This document shows positions 63,687-64,000 of a DNA stretch of 64,000 nucleotides, one piece after another (position 1 is the first letter of the stretch; every line of letters begins with the position of its first letter). A program made the translations under genes and the position numbers. The DNA comes from Acinetobacter sp. CS-2 (GTDB lineage: Bacteria; Pseudomonadota; Gammaproteobacteria; Pseudomonadales; Moraxellaceae). The stretch spans positions 2,294,001 to 2,358,000 of the forward strand of contig NZ_CP067019.1 of NCBI RefSeq assembly GCF_016599715.1, given 5' to 3'. Under the pieces are notes generated by a model. That model was given only the letters and a program-made list of their open reading frames with translations, had not been told where the DNA came from and did no database searches.

Positions 63687-64000
63687 CTCTGTACACGACA
63701 AATTTCACAGAACTCTTATCCTATCAGGCTTTTTCTTTCTTAAAATTGCCAGAATTTCCTTAAACTCTTCTTTTTTCCCAAAACCAATTAAACGCTGAAT
63801 CGCCATTTGAACATAGTCTAAACCATAGCGAAATAAACTCATTGAGAGTCGTCCATGCTTCTTTATTTTTATCGCTTTTTTTTGATCATGTTGCCATTCA
63901 CCCGTTAAGTAGCACCAACAGAAGCTTATAGCTAAGACCGCAATCAATTTTTTCACTCGTCTAGGGTCTGTCAAGCGCGTATTTTCAAGATTGAATCCTC
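63687..64000 (-). mobile_element. ISAba1-type IS4-family element, partial (runs off the window)
   Basis: The boundary is set by CTCTGTACACGACAAA at 63687-63702, which is the terminal inverted repeat I recall for ISAba1. It is followed by the 3' end of an IS4 transposase on the minus strand. The rest, about 870 of ~1180 bases, is outside the window. Identity to ISAba1 is from memory and should be checked by alignment. Confidence 0.9.
63705..64000 (-). CDS. IS4-family transposase, C-terminal part (ISAba1-type)
   Basis: The frame is open to the window edge, so the start is missing. The visible end reads GFNLENTRLTDPRRVKKL, then IAVLAISFCWCYLTGEW, and closes ...KPDRIRVL. It corresponds to the segment after the catalytic Glu of IS4-type DDE transposases. 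The codon TTG at 63974 is not a real start. Confidence 0.92.
   Translation of the reverse strand, partial: GFNLENTRLTDPRRVKKLIAVLAISFCWCYLTGEWQHDQKKAIKIKKHGRLSMSLFRYGLDYVQMAIQRLIGFGKKEEFKEILAILRKKKPDRIRVL

Noticed and set aside
63963..63976. AGGGTCTGTCAAG near the right edge as a second MITE end resembling GGGTCTGTTGACA
   Set aside because: The similarity covers only about eight bases and lies inside the IS4 transposase coding frame.

Overview
The window is a stretch of Acinetobacter (Moraxellaceae, Gammaproteobacteria) chromosome. The evidence is an A+T-rich sequence, a DcaP-type porin with an N-terminal coiled coil, the divergent tesA / ybbA-ybbP block, a pgaBCD exopolysaccharide locus, and insertion sequences of types typical of Acinetobacter (an ISAba1-type end at the right edge and an ISAba11-like 1101-bp element). 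The species cannot be fixed from the sequence. Most of the window is housekeeping and envelope genes. Its dynamic character comes from IS elements of four families, one MITE-like element and several decaying genes. LAYOUT. 1-2316: right part of an IS66-family element (tnpA, tnpB, tnpC). 2317-3073: non-coding DNA with a 13-copy octanucleotide repeat. 3074-6839: ppk1 (with a candidate Pho box), mtgA, and a divergent rhomboid protease. 6873-11367: ybbP-ybbA, divergent tesA, convergent beta-carbonic anhydrase. 11598-12698: ISAba11-like IS with A5 target duplication. 12783-16350: secreted alpha/beta hydrolase plus an unknown partner, nfuA, and a second rhomboid. 16584-20712: an unrecognised 516-aa Rossmann-like protein, a Pit phosphate transporter with a strong candidate Pho box, and a 309-bp MITE-like element. 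20713-24402: cobalamin-dependent methionine synthase. 24586-26786: a diguanylate cyclase gene split by an IS982-family element; both halves can be rejoined exactly. 26870-32818: def, small genes, DUF2505, pnuC, an enoyl-CoA hydratase-family gene and an EamA exporter. 32898-38720: pgaD, pgaC, pgaB without pgaA, followed on the same strand by a 7TM diguanylate cyclase whose signal peptide is encoded but lacks a normal start codon. 38877-41255: FKBP isomerase, an MgtC-like remnant, yaeQ, a G3E GTPase. 41729-47386: flavin monooxygenase, a doubly frameshifted glutathione S-transferase, then LysR, MFS and TetR genes with a perfect 18-bp palindromic operator. 47501-53367: thioesterase, patatin lipoprotein, DcaP-like porin, Bcr/CflA exporter. 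53503-60475: YccS-like protein, YcxB-like protein, a PepSY-flavoprotein reductase with a candidate Fur box, YdcF, DUF2750. 60550-61471: eight tRNA genes (5 Val-TAC, 3 Asp-GTC) in a tandemly duplicated array behind a consensus promoter. 61765-64000: L,D-transpeptidase, DUF454, DUF1853 and the ISAba1-type end. HOW GENES WORK TOGETHER. Two phosphate genes (ppk1 and pit) both carry PhoB-box-like sequences. Two membrane diguanylate cyclases lie in the window; one sits beside pgaBCD, whose synthase is c-di-GMP-activated in Escherichia coli. Both cyclase genes and the pga locus show signs of damage or incompleteness, which suggests that biofilm and c-di-GMP functions are decaying in this lineage. I found no CRISPR array, prophage, toxin-antitoxin pair or recognisable defence island. 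The best candidates for new biology are the unknown 516-aa protein, the hydrolase with its 335-aa partner, and the possible ATT-initiated cyclase.
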